DNA of 18,190 nt from Anaerolineales bacterium UBA3499 (GCA_002377585.1 DFQC01000030.1:1-18190); one strand, 5' to 3'; numbered from the stretch's first letter, positions 8,947-16,541 are shown. The notes: generated by a model from the sequence alone, not told the origin. Numbers and translations: made by a program.

Positions 8947-9179
8947 TCGATGTCCAATTCCACTCTCATTCCACTTTCCGCACCTAAGACACGCAGTAGT
9001 GACCTAATTGAATTAACTGTACGACCCTTTCTACCTATTACTCTGCCTATATCTTCTTGAGCCACATTCACATTGACTCTGACTGTATTATGTTCCTCAC
9101 TAACATTTATAAGCACATGCTCGTGGTCGGAAACCAATGATTTAACAATATATTCTACAAACTCTTGTATTCGTTCCAT
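8943..9179 (-). CDS. khpA: KH-domain RNA-binding protein KhpA
   Basis: This small RNA-binding protein (78 aa) consists of one KH domain. The GxxG loop is GRKG at 49-52 in IGRVIGRKGRTVNSIR, which contacts RNA. KhpA usually partners with KhpB (Jag/EloR) in controlling cell elongation and sRNA-type regulation, and is encoded between rpsP and rimM in many bacteria, as here. The gene starts 50 bp after rpsP and its stop overlaps the rimM start (GTGA). The ribosome binding site is weak (AGGG about 10 nt upstream of the ATG). Confidence 0.95.
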   Translation of the reverse strand: MERIQEFVEYIVKSLVSDHEHVLINVSEEHNTVRVNVNVAQEDIGRVIGRKGRTVNSIRSLLRVLGAESGMRVELDIE

Positions 9180-9229
9180 TTATCATAAACCCTGACAATA
9201 AGCATTGGTAACCAGTCAAATTAAGTCAA

Positions 9230-9964
9230 TTATTGCTTTTCATCTTCATCAGATTTTTCTGCAACAGATTCGTTGATGATTTCAGTTTCTTCGTCGGTGG
9301 AATCCTCTTCATTTCTAGATGTTGCTTCTTGTACTTGTTCACTAGCATCCGACAAATCTTCAGTTTCACTATTCGCTTCCTCTTCAGAAGATGCATCAGC
9401 TTTAGAATCGGTTTCTTCATCATCATTGTTTGAATCGTCAGAGACTTCAAGATTATCATCAGCCAACGTACTCTTCTGTTCTTCCTGCAACTCCGATGCA
9501 GGCAGTTCTGTTTGTGCTTCACTAGACTCAACAGGCTCTTGAGTACTACCCTCTATGATATTATCATTCTCCAATCCAGAGTCATCCTTCGATTTTTTGT
9601 TCGTCAATGACTTCTCAGGGGCATCATGTCTAGTTATAGTCGGTCTTGGCCTAGCTTCTGCAGCGTCCACAGATTCCTTTATGAGTTCTGCAACATCCTC
9701 ACCCTTCTTCACTCTTGCAAATCTTTCAAGCGTTCCAGTCCAGCCAAAAATACGGCTCACAGCATTTGAAGGCTGTGCTCCATTTCCTAGCCAATAATAA
9801 GCACGTTCCTCATCGACAGTAGCAACTGATGGCTCCGTACGCGGATTATAATGACCTATAATCTCAACAAACTTTCCATCACGTGCAGCCCGCTGGTCAG
9901 TAACTACAATTCTATATGTAGGCTGTTTCCTGCCACCCTGCCGACGCAATCTAATCCTTAACAT
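9230..9964 (-). CDS. rpsP: 30S ribosomal protein S16 with long acidic C-terminal extension
   Basis: Residues 1-85 are a normal S16, beginning MLRIRLRRQGGRKQPTYRIV and containing DGKFVEIIGHYNPRTEP and GAQPSNAVSRIFGWTG. S16 is an early-binding 30S assembly protein, usually 80-120 aa. Here a further roughly 145 residues follow. From residue 117 to the end (128 residues) I count 46 D/E against 9 K/R, rich in S, N and Q and without hydrophobic core segments, so it is probably disordered. The tail is in frame and shows no frameshift. AGGAG lies 9 nt before the ATG and a strong promoter lies at 9997-10025. This is the first gene of rpsP-khpA-rimM. The identity is certain; the role of the tail is unknown. 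Confidence 0.96.
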   Translation of the reverse strand: MLRIRLRRQGGRKQPTYRIVVTDQRAARDGKFVEIIGHYNPRTEPSVATVDEERAYYWLGNGAQPSNAVSRIFGWTGTLERFARVKKGEDVAELIKESVDAAEARPRPTITRHDAPEKSLTNKKSKDDSGLENDNIIEGSTQEPVESSEAQTELPASELQEEQKSTLADDNLEVSDDSNNDDEETDSKADASSEEEANSETEDLSDASEQVQEATSRNEEDSTDEETEIINESVAEKSDEDEKQ

Positions 9965-9996
9965 CTTTTTGGTCTCCTAGTTACATTAGCGGCGAA

Positions 9997-10025
9997 ATTG
10001 TAACCTTACGCAGATTTTTAGTCAA
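9997..10025 (-). promoter_or_regulatory. Sigma-70-type promoter of the rpsP operon
   Basis: On the - strand TTGACT (10025-10020) is followed by a 17-bp spacer and TACAAT (10002-9997). Transcription would start near 9990, giving a leader of about 25 nt that contains the AGGAG ribosome binding site of rpsP. Confidence 0.75.
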
Positions 10026-10100
10026 GTTATGAACACTTAACATTATACATGCACTGTAAAATACACGATAATTATAATTTACATAATAATTGTCAGATAT

Positions 10101-11603
10101 ATGTACTCTAATCTAGGTCTTGGATATCGTCGGCGCCGTAAATCAGCAAAATTAGCTGCTAGAATTTCGCTAATTTCAATATTAGCAGCTAGCATTCTCA
10201 CTGGATACCAATACATACTTTTCAGCAACACTCACTACACTCTACCCGAAGGAGTACAACTAGCTGATGTTGTAGTAGAAAACCTACACCGAGACAAAGC
10301 TCTAGCCAAGCTATATAGCGTTTACAATAGTCCTATAACAATACATTATGAAAAATCCAGCTTTATATTAGATCCCACTCAAATTGAATTCCAGGTCAAT
10401 GGAGACGCAATGCTGAAAGACCTTTATATACCAGAACGAGGTTCGCGATTCTGGGCTAATTTACTCGGACAAGCTCAAGAACCTTACCCTCATAATGTAC
10501 CACTACAAGCTAGCTATTCCAAATTGAAACTACGCAACTTCCTACAAGATATTGCCTTAAGATATGACCGTCCAGTTCACGCCCCAATGACTGATGCTAA
10601 GCAATTAGTGACAATCACCAGCCCACCAGGAACATCACTACAAATCGAAGAATCTATAGATGCAATATCTACAGTATTAAGTAAATCGACAGACAGAAAT
10701 GTGGACCTAATAATCAAGACAAAGCCAACGATAGATCCAACCTTTAAAACACTAGAAACCCAATTGCGCAATTATCTGAACACCAACAACTTTAATGGCC
10801 TCCTCAGTATATTTGTTGTTGATCTAAACACAAACTCTATCCTACACCGCAACTGGATGGAAGGGGAAGAATTAACAACCGATCCTGATATAGCTTTTTC
10901 AGGTATGAGCATAATTAAAATCACTTTTTTGATCGAATTTTATAGGCAAATCAATGAAGGAGCATTACCTTATGATCTGGATCTTGTTGAAAAGGCAATT
11001 ACCGAAAGTTCAAACTGGACTAGCAATAAACTAATAGAGTGGATAGGAGATCTTGACCCCCAACTTGGACTCACACGTTTGAACAATACCTATAATATGT
11101 TAGGGTTAAATAGCACCTTCATTGGAGGGCTGTACGACAGCCAAGAAATCCCAGGTTTTCGTCATACACCAGCAAATTCCAGAGCTGATATCACAACTAT
11201 ACCTGATCCTTATATGCAAACTACGGCATCGGACATGGGTTTACTATTAAAGAGTATGTATGAATGTGCAACACATAATGCTGGTTTACTTATAGATGTT
11301 TTAGGAGATCAAATTACGCAATCAGAATGCTTAGATATGATTATGTGGTTGTCAAAAAACAAAATAGGTGTATTACTTGAAGCTGGAGTGCCTGAAGGCA
11401 CAAAAGTAGCCCATAAGCACGGATGGGGTGAAGGAGAACCCATAGGAGATGCAGGAATTGTCTTTACGCCATCAGGGGACTATGTCATCGTATATTATAT
11501 CTGGGTCCCGGAATATACATATTGGGATGACAATGCACGAATTCTCTCAGACATAAACAAGAGTATATATTATTACTTTAATCCAGTAATATATACACCT
11601 TGA
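10101..11603 (+). CDS. Membrane-anchored class A beta-lactamase/transpeptidase-like serine hydrolase
   Basis: This 500-aa protein has a short basic N-terminus, one transmembrane or signal-anchor helix (about 20-41), a middle region (about 50-215) resembling the VanW/YoaR-type peptidoglycan-binding domain, and a C-terminal domain of the beta-lactamase class A superfamily. Catalytic motifs are S270-I-I-K273 (SxxK), S303-S304-N305 in the place of SDN, and K439-H440-G441 in the place of KTG. The Ser in the middle of the SDN motif is a departure from true class A enzymes. It probably acts outside the membrane on peptidoglycan stem peptides; hydrolysis of beta-lactams is possible but not supported by a clear omega-loop Glu. 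The gene is divergent from rpsP. TATAAT at 10073-10078 is a weak promoter candidate; no Shine-Dalgarno sequence is seen. The stop is TGA. Confidence 0.8.
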   Translation: MYSNLGLGYRRRRKSAKLAARISLISILAASILTGYQYILFSNTHYTLPEGVQLADVVVENLHRDKALAKLYSVYNSPITIHYEKSSFILDPTQIEFQVNGDAMLKDLYIPERGSRFWANLLGQAQEPYPHNVPLQASYSKLKLRNFLQDIALRYDRPVHAPMTDAKQLVTITSPPGTSLQIEESIDAISTVLSKSTDRNVDLIIKTKPTIDPTFKTLETQLRNYLNTNNFNGLLSIFVVDLNTNSILHRNWMEGEELTTDPDIAFSGMSIIKITFLIEFYRQINEGALPYDLDLVEKAITESSNWTSNKLIEWIGDLDPQLGLTRLNNTYNMLGLNSTFIGGLYDSQEIPGFRHTPANSRADITTIPDPYMQTTASDMGLLLKSMYECATHNAGLLIDVLGDQITQSECLDMIMWLSKNKIGVLLEAGVPEGTKVAHKHGWGEGEPIGDAGIVFTPSGDYVIVYYIWVPEYTYWDDNARILSDINKSIYYYFNPVIYTP

Positions 11604-11621
11604 AATATTCAAAAACTCGCC

Positions 11622-12158
11622 TTAAAGACTTACCTCATCAAGTTCGCTAAATAAAGGATTATTCTGATCCCTTAAAGACACCTGTGGATCATCTATTTTC
11701 CAATCAACACCAAGCTCAGGATCATTCCAAGCTACACCATATTCATCTTTACCATCGTAATAATTGCTCACTATATAATTTACTGTAGCTTCAGTCAAGG
11801 TAACAAATCCGTGTGCTACACCAGGTGGTATTAATAGCCCTTTCATAATATCACCGCCCATTTCCACGATTTCTACTGAGAGAAATGTAGATCTATTTGT
11901 ACGCAAGTCACAAAGAGCTACCCGAATATGCCCTCTAGGTGTTAACCAATAATCGTACTGATTATGGTGATAGTGCAAACCCCTTAGGACATTAGCGTCC
12001 GAATCAGAACGATTAGCTTGAATATTTCTCCAGTCAACTTGAGGGAACCATTCCGCTCTAAAAGTCTCTCTAAATATTCCTCTTTCGTCTTTATAAGAGT
12101 CAAACTGAACATGCTGTACACCCTCAATTATCTTGCTGTCCATTACTAAATTTTTCAT
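11622..12158 (-). CDS. dTDP-4-dehydrorhamnose 3,5-epimerase-family protein (RmlC-like)
   Basis: A cupin of the RmlC family, which epimerises dTDP-4-keto-6-deoxyglucose at C3 and C5 on the way to dTDP-rhamnose. Visible motifs are YKDERGIFRETF, the catalytic-His segment LRGLHYHH, CDLRTNRSTF and IPPGVAHGFVTL. The stretch after the catalytic His reads HNQYDYWLTPRGHIRVA, whereas standard RmlC has a conserved Gln-x-Lys-Leu region there, so sugar specificity could differ. No rmlA, rmlB or rmlD lie nearby. I use the first ATG (12158); a second ATG at 12143 fits the usual family N-terminus better, and an upstream TTG (12185) is possible. None has a good ribosome binding site. It lies 60 bp downstream of tRNA-Leu with no obvious terminator between, so it may be read from the tRNA promoter. 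Confidence 0.82.
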   Translation of the reverse strand: MKNLVMDSKIIEGVQHVQFDSYKDERGIFRETFRAEWFPQVDWRNIQANRSDSDANVLRGLHYHHNQYDYWLTPRGHIRVALCDLRTNRSTFLSVEIVEMGGDIMKGLLIPPGVAHGFVTLTEATVNYIVSNYYDGKDEYGVAWNDPELGVDWKIDDPQVSLRDQNNPLFSELDEVSL

Positions 12159-12217
12159 AATAGCTACCCAGGCATTAAACGACAATATTTTGAAGTATTT
12201 GATCTAAAATCAGTCTG

Positions 12218-12302
12218 TGCGCTCGGTGAGATTTGAACTCACACGACCTCAACGGTCACCAGGCCCTCAACCTGACGCGTCTGCCAATTCCGCCACGAGC
12301 GC
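12218..12302 (-). tRNA. tRNA-Leu (anticodon GAG)
   Basis: A class II tRNA of 85 nt. The acceptor stem GCGCTCG/CGAGCGC is perfect, with discriminator A. The anticodon stem TCAGG/CCTGG holds loop TTGAGGG, anticodon GAG, reading CUC/CUU. A long variable arm (TGACC..GGTCG) is typical of leucine tRNA, and the T arm is GTGAG-TTCAAAT-CTCAC. The 3' CCA is not encoded. The gene is divergent from plsX. Confidence 0.96.
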
Positions 12303-12313
12303 TAACTGAGGCG

Positions 12314-12341
12314 ATTATAGCATTGCACTATTTAGTGTCAA
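12314..12341 (-). promoter_or_regulatory. Consensus promoter of tRNA-Leu
   Basis: On the - strand TTGACA (12341-12336), a 16-bp spacer and TATAAT (12319-12314) match both consensus hexamers perfectly. The start point would be about 5 nt before the mature tRNA 5' end. It may also drive the downstream rmlC-like gene. Confidence 0.85.
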
Positions 12342-12380
12342 CGTTATATATTTGCGCGTATCGAAATTATAGTACTGGTG

Positions 12381-12409
12381 TTTACAACACTAGGAACATG
12401 ATATATTCT
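12381..12409 (+). promoter_or_regulatory. Candidate plsX promoter
   Basis: TTTACA (12381-12386), a 17-bp spacer and TATTCT (12404-12409) point to a start near 12416, giving a very short leader before plsX. The -10 is only 4 of 6; an overlapping TATATT (12402-12407) would leave a 15-bp spacer. Confidence 0.4.
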
Positions 12410-12426
12410 CAGATTAGGTGCGACGA

Positions 12427-13452
12427 ATGAAACATAGAACACTACGTATTGCCTTAGATGGAATGGGAAGTGATGACTATCCATATCCAGAACTACATGG
12501 CGCCTTAGCTGCGGCTTCAGAATTCGGGTATGAGATACTAATCACAGGTGATAAAGCACTACTAGCTCCAGCATTGAAAGAAATTAACAGCACGTCAAAT
12601 TCTAAAATCAGCATAATTCATGCGCCAGAAAAAATAGAATCTGATGAATCTCCAGCATTCTCGTCTCGCAAAAAAACACAGAACTCAATTGCGGCAGGCA
12701 TGCGACTAGTAAAAGATGGAGAAGCTGATGCTTTTGTCTCGGCTGGTAACACAGGTGCAATACTAGCAAACGGACTGATTACCTTAAGACGTATACCCTA
12801 TACTCGCAGACCAGCAATAGCTGTTCTTATTCCTGTTCCACAGGGATATTTTATTTTATTGGATGTAGGAGCAAACAGCGATTGCAAAGCAGATTTCCTC
12901 CATCAATTTGCGATCATGGGAAGCTTATACGCTCACAAAGTTCTAGGCATACGACAACCAAAAGTAGGCCTATTATCCAACGGCGAAGAGGAAAACAAAG
13001 GAAATAAACTCACCAAAGAGGCTCACGCACTTATAAAGAATGATCAAAATATCAACTTTATAGGAAATGTTGAAGGAAAAGAGATGTTTGCTGGAAAAGC
13101 AGATGTAGTAATAACAGATGGATTTACTGGAAATGTGTCGCTAAAAATAACCGAATCAGTCGCAAAAATGGTGACCACGCTAGTAAAAGACGCAATAAAA
13201 TCTAACATTATTTCATTGATAGGAGGCATATTAGTTCGTAAATCAATTGAAAATACCGCAAGCACTTTAGACCCAAACGAACATGGAGGAGCTCCACTAC
13301 TAGGACTTAATGGAATAGTTGTCGTAGGACATGGACGATCCAATAGCCGTGCTATCCGAAGCGCAATAAAGGTTGCCGGCAAAGCCGTAAAAAACGAACT
13401 ATTAGGTGAATTAGAGACAGCATTAGAACAACAGACAAAGAGTTATTCATAA
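12427..13452 (+). CDS. plsX: Phosphate acyltransferase PlsX
   Basis: PlsX converts acyl-ACP to acyl-phosphate, the acyl donor used by PlsY in phospholipid synthesis, and works at the inner face of the membrane. The 341 aa match the family. Visible motifs are the N-terminal LRIALDGMGSDDYPYPE, SSRKKTQNSIAAGM, ADAFVSAGNTGAILANG, LDVGAN, GLLSNGEEENKGN, VVITDGFTGNVSLK and the C-terminal HGRSNSRAI. The ATG at 12427 is preferred because TAGGTG (12415-12420) lies 6 nt upstream as ribosome binding site; the in-frame GTG at 12418 overlaps that site. The usual partners fabH, fabD and rpmF are not adjacent. A possible hairpin at 13470-13497 follows the stop. Confidence 0.96.
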   Translation: MKHRTLRIALDGMGSDDYPYPELHGALAAASEFGYEILITGDKALLAPALKEINSTSNSKISIIHAPEKIESDESPAFSSRKKTQNSIAAGMRLVKDGEADAFVSAGNTGAILANGLITLRRIPYTRRPAIAVLIPVPQGYFILLDVGANSDCKADFLHQFAIMGSLYAHKVLGIRQPKVGLLSNGEEENKGNKLTKEAHALIKNDQNINFIGNVEGKEMFAGKADVVITDGFTGNVSLKITESVAKMVTTLVKDAIKSNIISLIGGILVRKSIENTASTLDPNEHGGAPLLGLNGIVVVGHGRSNSRAIRSAIKVAGKAVKNELLGELETALEQQTKSYS

Positions 13453-13469
13453 CTATAGGCTATTTTGCT

Positions 13470-13497
13470 CTGATAATTTCAATTAATAAATCATCAG
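13470..13497 (+). terminator. Possible hairpin after plsX
   Basis: CTGAT-a-ATTT, an 8-nt loop, then AAAT-c-ATCAG form a 9-bp AT-rich stem with one internal mismatch, about 17 bp after the plsX stop. No T-run follows, so termination would be weak. Confidence 0.3.
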
Positions 13498-13510
13498 ACT
13501 ATATAACATG

Positions 13511-13516
13511 TATAAT
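13511..13516 (+). promoter_or_regulatory. Candidate -10 for the NERD-like gene
   Basis: A perfect TATAAT preceded directly by TG lies 64 bp before the ATG at 13581. There is no recognisable -35 at 17 bp, so support is limited. Confidence 0.35.
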
Positions 13517-13580
13517 GTCAACATATCCAATCAAATTCAAACAATGAAATCTATTACTTACACGCAAAAAATGGGGCGAG

Positions 13581-14261
13581 ATGCAAATATATACTAATGA
13601 AAAACTAATAACGAGATACGCGTTAGTATCCAAAGTTTTGTCAACCACTGGGATATTAGTGCTACTGTCTGGTCTAGCAGCATCCTTCCTTAGGCCTGAA
13701 TGGTATTCCTTGCCATTCTATACACTTATTTTAGGATTCATGCTATCTAATATAGGTATGTTCTTAGCTAATAGATATGTGCGTGAGCCACGTCCAGACC
13801 TAGTATTACGTAATTCAATGAAAGGACTTGATAACAGATATCTGCTATACCAATATCACTTACCCGCACAACACGCTATATTTACCCCTTCCGGAATATA
13901 TGCGGTAACACCAAAGTTCCAAGGAGGAATGGTAGAGTGGAATGCGAACCGTAAACGCTTTCGACACCGTGGCGTCAGTATGTACAGAAAAATATTTGGC
14001 CAAGAATCACTAGGACAACCTATTATTGAAGCGCAAGCAGAAGCACAAAGATTAGCAAAATTTCTGAACAAAAAATTTGGTGATGACGCCCCTGAAGTTC
14101 ACCCAATAATACTATTCACAAACCCTAAAATTGAATTTGAAAATATCAAAGAGACTCCTATACCTGTTTTAAAAGCAAAACGTCTCAACGCCTACCTGCG
14201 AAAACAACCCCATCGACCAACACTTAGCGATAAACAAATCAAAGACTTAGAACCTGTTTAG
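13581..14261 (+). CDS. Membrane protein with degenerate NERD-like domain
   Basis: A 226-aa protein of unproven function. Two transmembrane helices (about 16-36 and 44-65) form an N-terminal hairpin. The soluble part starts with LLYQYHLPAQHAIFTPSGIYAVTPKFQGG, which resembles the core strands of NERD (nuclease-related) domains, where a motif like IFVIETK carries catalytic residues. Here the acidic residue before the Lys is missing (VTPK), so nuclease activity is doubtful. IIEAQAEAQRLAKFL and VHPIILFTNPK match later NERD-like elements. I associate such proteins with Chloroflexota, from memory. It lies 128 bp after plsX and just upstream of tRNA-Glu. The bases before the ATG (GGGGCGAG) are purine-rich but too close for a standard ribosome binding site. 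Confidence 0.65.
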   Translation: MQIYTNEKLITRYALVSKVLSTTGILVLLSGLAASFLRPEWYSLPFYTLILGFMLSNIGMFLANRYVREPRPDLVLRNSMKGLDNRYLLYQYHLPAQHAIFTPSGIYAVTPKFQGGMVEWNANRKRFRHRGVSMYRKIFGQESLGQPIIEAQAEAQRLAKFLNKKFGDDAPEVHPIILFTNPKIEFENIKETPIPVLKAKRLNAYLRKQPHRPTLSDKQIKDLEPV

Positions 14262-14283
14262 CTGCTTAATAATCCAACAGCTA

Positions 14284-14292
14284 TGGTACAAT
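14284..14292 (+). promoter_or_regulatory. Extended -10 promoter of tRNA-Glu
   Basis: TGGTACAAT matches the extended -10 form (TGn followed by a TATAAT-like hexamer) and ends about 20 nt before the tRNA. The -35 is not recognisable. Confidence 0.5.
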
Positions 14293-14312
14293 CTCGCCCA
14301 GCTACTAAATAA

Positions 14313-14385
14313 GCCCCCATCGTCTAGTGGACTAGGACATGGCCCTCTCAAGGCCAAGACCGGGGTTCGAACCCCCGTGGGGGCA
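14313..14385 (+). tRNA. tRNA-Glu (anticodon CTC)
   Basis: 73 nt. The acceptor stem GCCCCCA/TGGGGGC is perfect, with discriminator A. The anticodon stem TGGCC/GGCCA holds loop CTCTCAA, anticodon CTC, reading GAG. The T arm is CGGGG-TTCGAAC-CCCCG. CCA is not encoded. The cysteine-synthase-like gene follows 43 bp downstream. Confidence 0.96.
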
Positions 14386-14428
14386 CACTCAATCGGATAC
14401 ATACTTGCCAATATAATAGGACTCATAT

Positions 14429-15370
14429 ATGCAGTCTAAACACAACAATTACAACACAGCACTCGATACTATCGGTAACACTCCCATTATTAAGCTCCAA
14501 AACATTGTGCCGCCCAACCACGCCAACGTATATGCCAAACTTGAATCATATAATCCCACCGGATCAAAGAAAGATAGGATGGCTCTTGCAATGATAGAGG
14601 GAGCAGAGGAAAGAGGGGAACTTAGTAACGGGATGACGGTAGTAGAATATACTGGTGGCAGCACCGGATCAGCACTTGCATTCGTCTGTGCAGTTAAGGG
14701 CTACAAGTTTCACGTTATCTCTTCAGATGCATTCGGTCGCGAGAAACTCGACACTATGCGTGCACTCGGAGCTAAATTAGAAGTCATAAAAAGCCAAGAT
14801 GGCAAAATCACTCCGGATCTAATCAATCAAATGATCCAGCGTGCGTCAGAGATAGCCCGCAAACCAGACACATTCTTTACCAATCAGCTGAGTAACCCCG
14901 ACATCATACGTGGATTCGAGAAAATGGGACATGAAATCATTGAACAAATCGCAGAACCAATCGATGGATTCTGCGACTCTATAGGTACAGCTGGATCACT
15001 TATGGGAGTATCTAGATCCCTAAAAACAGCAGGGCAAGATACACTAGTCATAGCTCTCGAACCATCAACCTCGCCTATCCTAACCAGGGGGACAACGGGC
15101 GGACACAATATAGAAGGTGTAGGTCTCGGATTTATACCAGAACTTCTCGACAATAAATACTATGATCATGCAAGAACGGTTGACGAGAATGAAGCACGAC
15201 AAACTGCACGCAAACTGGCTAGAGAAGAAGGAATTTTTGTCGGCACCTCATCCGGAATGAACATAGCTGGAGCAATCAAACTTGCGAAGGATCTCGGTCC
15301 AGACAAGACCGTGGTAGCCATTGCTTGCGATACGGGTTTGAAATACCTCTCAGAAGGCTTATTCTCTTAG
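14429..15370 (+). CDS. Cysteine-synthase-family PLP enzyme with altered active-site loop
   Basis: A fold-type II PLP enzyme of 313 aa. It aligns throughout with O-acetylserine sulfhydrylase: TIGNTPIIKL (14-23), the PLP-lysine segment NPTGSKKDR (K48), the phosphate-binding GTAGS, EGVGLGFIPELLD, EEGIFVGTSSG and a C-terminal YLSEGLF. The substrate-binding loop, TSGNTG in CysK and CysM, reads TGGSTG (75-80) here, and the usual DNPANP region reads TNQLSNPDI. It therefore belongs to a divergent subgroup and may use a substrate other than O-acetylserine, so I give no symbol. AGGA (14418-14421) sits 7 nt before the ATG. A TATAAT at 14412-14417 overlaps this site and would leave only a few leader bases. 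A D-cysteine desulfhydrase-like gene follows 157 bp later. Confidence 0.85.
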   Translation: MQSKHNNYNTALDTIGNTPIIKLQNIVPPNHANVYAKLESYNPTGSKKDRMALAMIEGAEERGELSNGMTVVEYTGGSTGSALAFVCAVKGYKFHVISSDAFGREKLDTMRALGAKLEVIKSQDGKITPDLINQMIQRASEIARKPDTFFTNQLSNPDIIRGFEKMGHEIIEQIAEPIDGFCDSIGTAGSLMGVSRSLKTAGQDTLVIALEPSTSPILTRGTTGGHNIEGVGLGFIPELLDNKYYDHARTVDENEARQTARKLAREEGIFVGTSSGMNIAGAIKLAKDLGPDKTVVAIACDTGLKYLSEGLFS

Positions 15371-15527
15371 CAAATCATTGTAATTTTAACAAGATTAATT
15401 AGAAGACTCAAATTTGCATACATCAAAATCTAAAGATTATATTGTGAAATACATATATGGACATTGTTTGTAATATAATATGAGTATTCCTAATATTTAG
15501 ATTATCGCAATTACTGATGAAACAAAC

Positions 15528-16541
15528 ATGAATATAGCAAAATTCCCTAGACTTCGTTACGGTCACCTACCCACACCAATAGAACTGCTAAAGAACTTAA
15601 CCGCTCACCTTAAGGGTCCAAATATCTGGATTAAACGAGATGATTGTACTGGTATGTCTACTGGCGGCAACAAAACACGCAAACTCGAGTTTCTTATGGC
15701 TGAAGCACAAGCTCAAAACGCTGATATTGTCCTTACTATAGGAGCAACACAATCCAACCATGCCCGACAGACAGTAGCTTTTTCAGCTCGCATGGGAATT
15801 AACAGTCACATATTGTTAGAGGACCGAACAGGTATAGATGATATAAATTACAGACAAAATGGCAATGTATTGCTTGATCAACTACATGGGACGACCATAG
15901 AAGAACATCCTGCTGGCACAGACATGGATCATGCAATGGAAACTGCTGCTAACCGACTACGCAGTGAAGGTCACAATCCCTATACAATACCTGGCGGAGG
16001 ATCCAACCCAGTAGGTGCTCTAGGTTATGTAAACGCAGCCACAGAAATAGTAACCCAGGCCAACGACCTAGGTGTACCATTTGACCACATAGTACATGCA
16101 ACAGGAAGCACTGGTACTCAAGCTGGAATGGTCACCGGATTAAAAGGCACACATAGCAAAATACCTCTCTTAGGAATAAGCGTACGTTCGGCAAAAAACA
16201 TCCAAGAAGAAAATGTGTTTAAACTTGCTGCATCTACAGCAGAACTAGTTGGTTGCCCAGGTCTTGTCAGCAGAAGTGATGTTGTGGTAGATAGCAACTA
16301 TGTTGGTGAAGGATATGGAATGCCTACGGACGCTACTATTGAAGCTATTGAACTCTTAGCACAAAAGGAGGGACTTCTACTTGATCCCGTCTACTCCGGT
16401 AAAGCTATGGCAGGCCTGATAGACCTAATTAGAAAGGGAGTGTTCAACCGCAATGAGAATGTACTATTTCTACATACCGGTGGTACTGCTGGACTTTTTG
16501 GGTACACATCCTTCTTCACCAATCGTTACGACATACAATAA
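15528..16541 (+). CDS. D-cysteine desulfhydrase / ACC-deaminase family PLP enzyme
   Basis: 337 aa, fold-type II PLP enzyme. D-cysteine desulfhydrase degrades D-cysteine to pyruvate, sulfide and ammonia; the same family includes ACC deaminase and the L-cysteate sulfo-lyase CuyA. The PLP lysine is K49 in GGNKTRKLEFL (47-57), followed by GATQSNHARQTVAF, PGGGSNPVGALGYV, HATGSTGTQAGM and HTGGTAGLFGY near the C-terminus. Overall resemblance favours a desulfhydrase or sulfo-lyase over ACC deaminase, but the substrate is not settled by sequence reading; CuyA is a realistic alternative in a marine organism. The ATG has no clear ribosome binding site. TATAAT at 15474-15479 is a possible -10. The gene lies between the cysteine-synthase-like gene and a LysE exporter, all on +. 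Confidence 0.88.
   Translation: MNIAKFPRLRYGHLPTPIELLKNLTAHLKGPNIWIKRDDCTGMSTGGNKTRKLEFLMAEAQAQNADIVLTIGATQSNHARQTVAFSARMGINSHILLEDRTGIDDINYRQNGNVLLDQLHGTTIEEHPAGTDMDHAMETAANRLRSEGHNPYTIPGGGSNPVGALGYVNAATEIVTQANDLGVPFDHIVHATGSTGTQAGMVTGLKGTHSKIPLLGISVRSAKNIQEENVFKLAASTAELVGCPGLVSRSDVVVDSNYVGEGYGMPTDATIEAIELLAQKEGLLLDPVYSGKAMAGLIDLIRKGVFNRNENVLFLHTGGTAGLFGYTSFFTNRYDIQ

Noticed and set aside
9226..9531. Lysine-rich - strand frame inside the rpsP tail
   Set aside because: It is the alternate frame of repetitive acidic codons of rpsP; the opposite-strand serine/phenylalanine-rich frames there are the same kind of shadow.
12418..12426. GTG start for plsX three codons upstream
   Set aside because: The GTG is part of the TAGGTG ribosome binding site that suits the ATG at 12427, and family N-termini fit the ATG.
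12233..12430. A + strand reading frame covering the tRNA-Leu region
   Set aside because: It runs antisense through a clear tRNA and its promoter and has no protein-like content.
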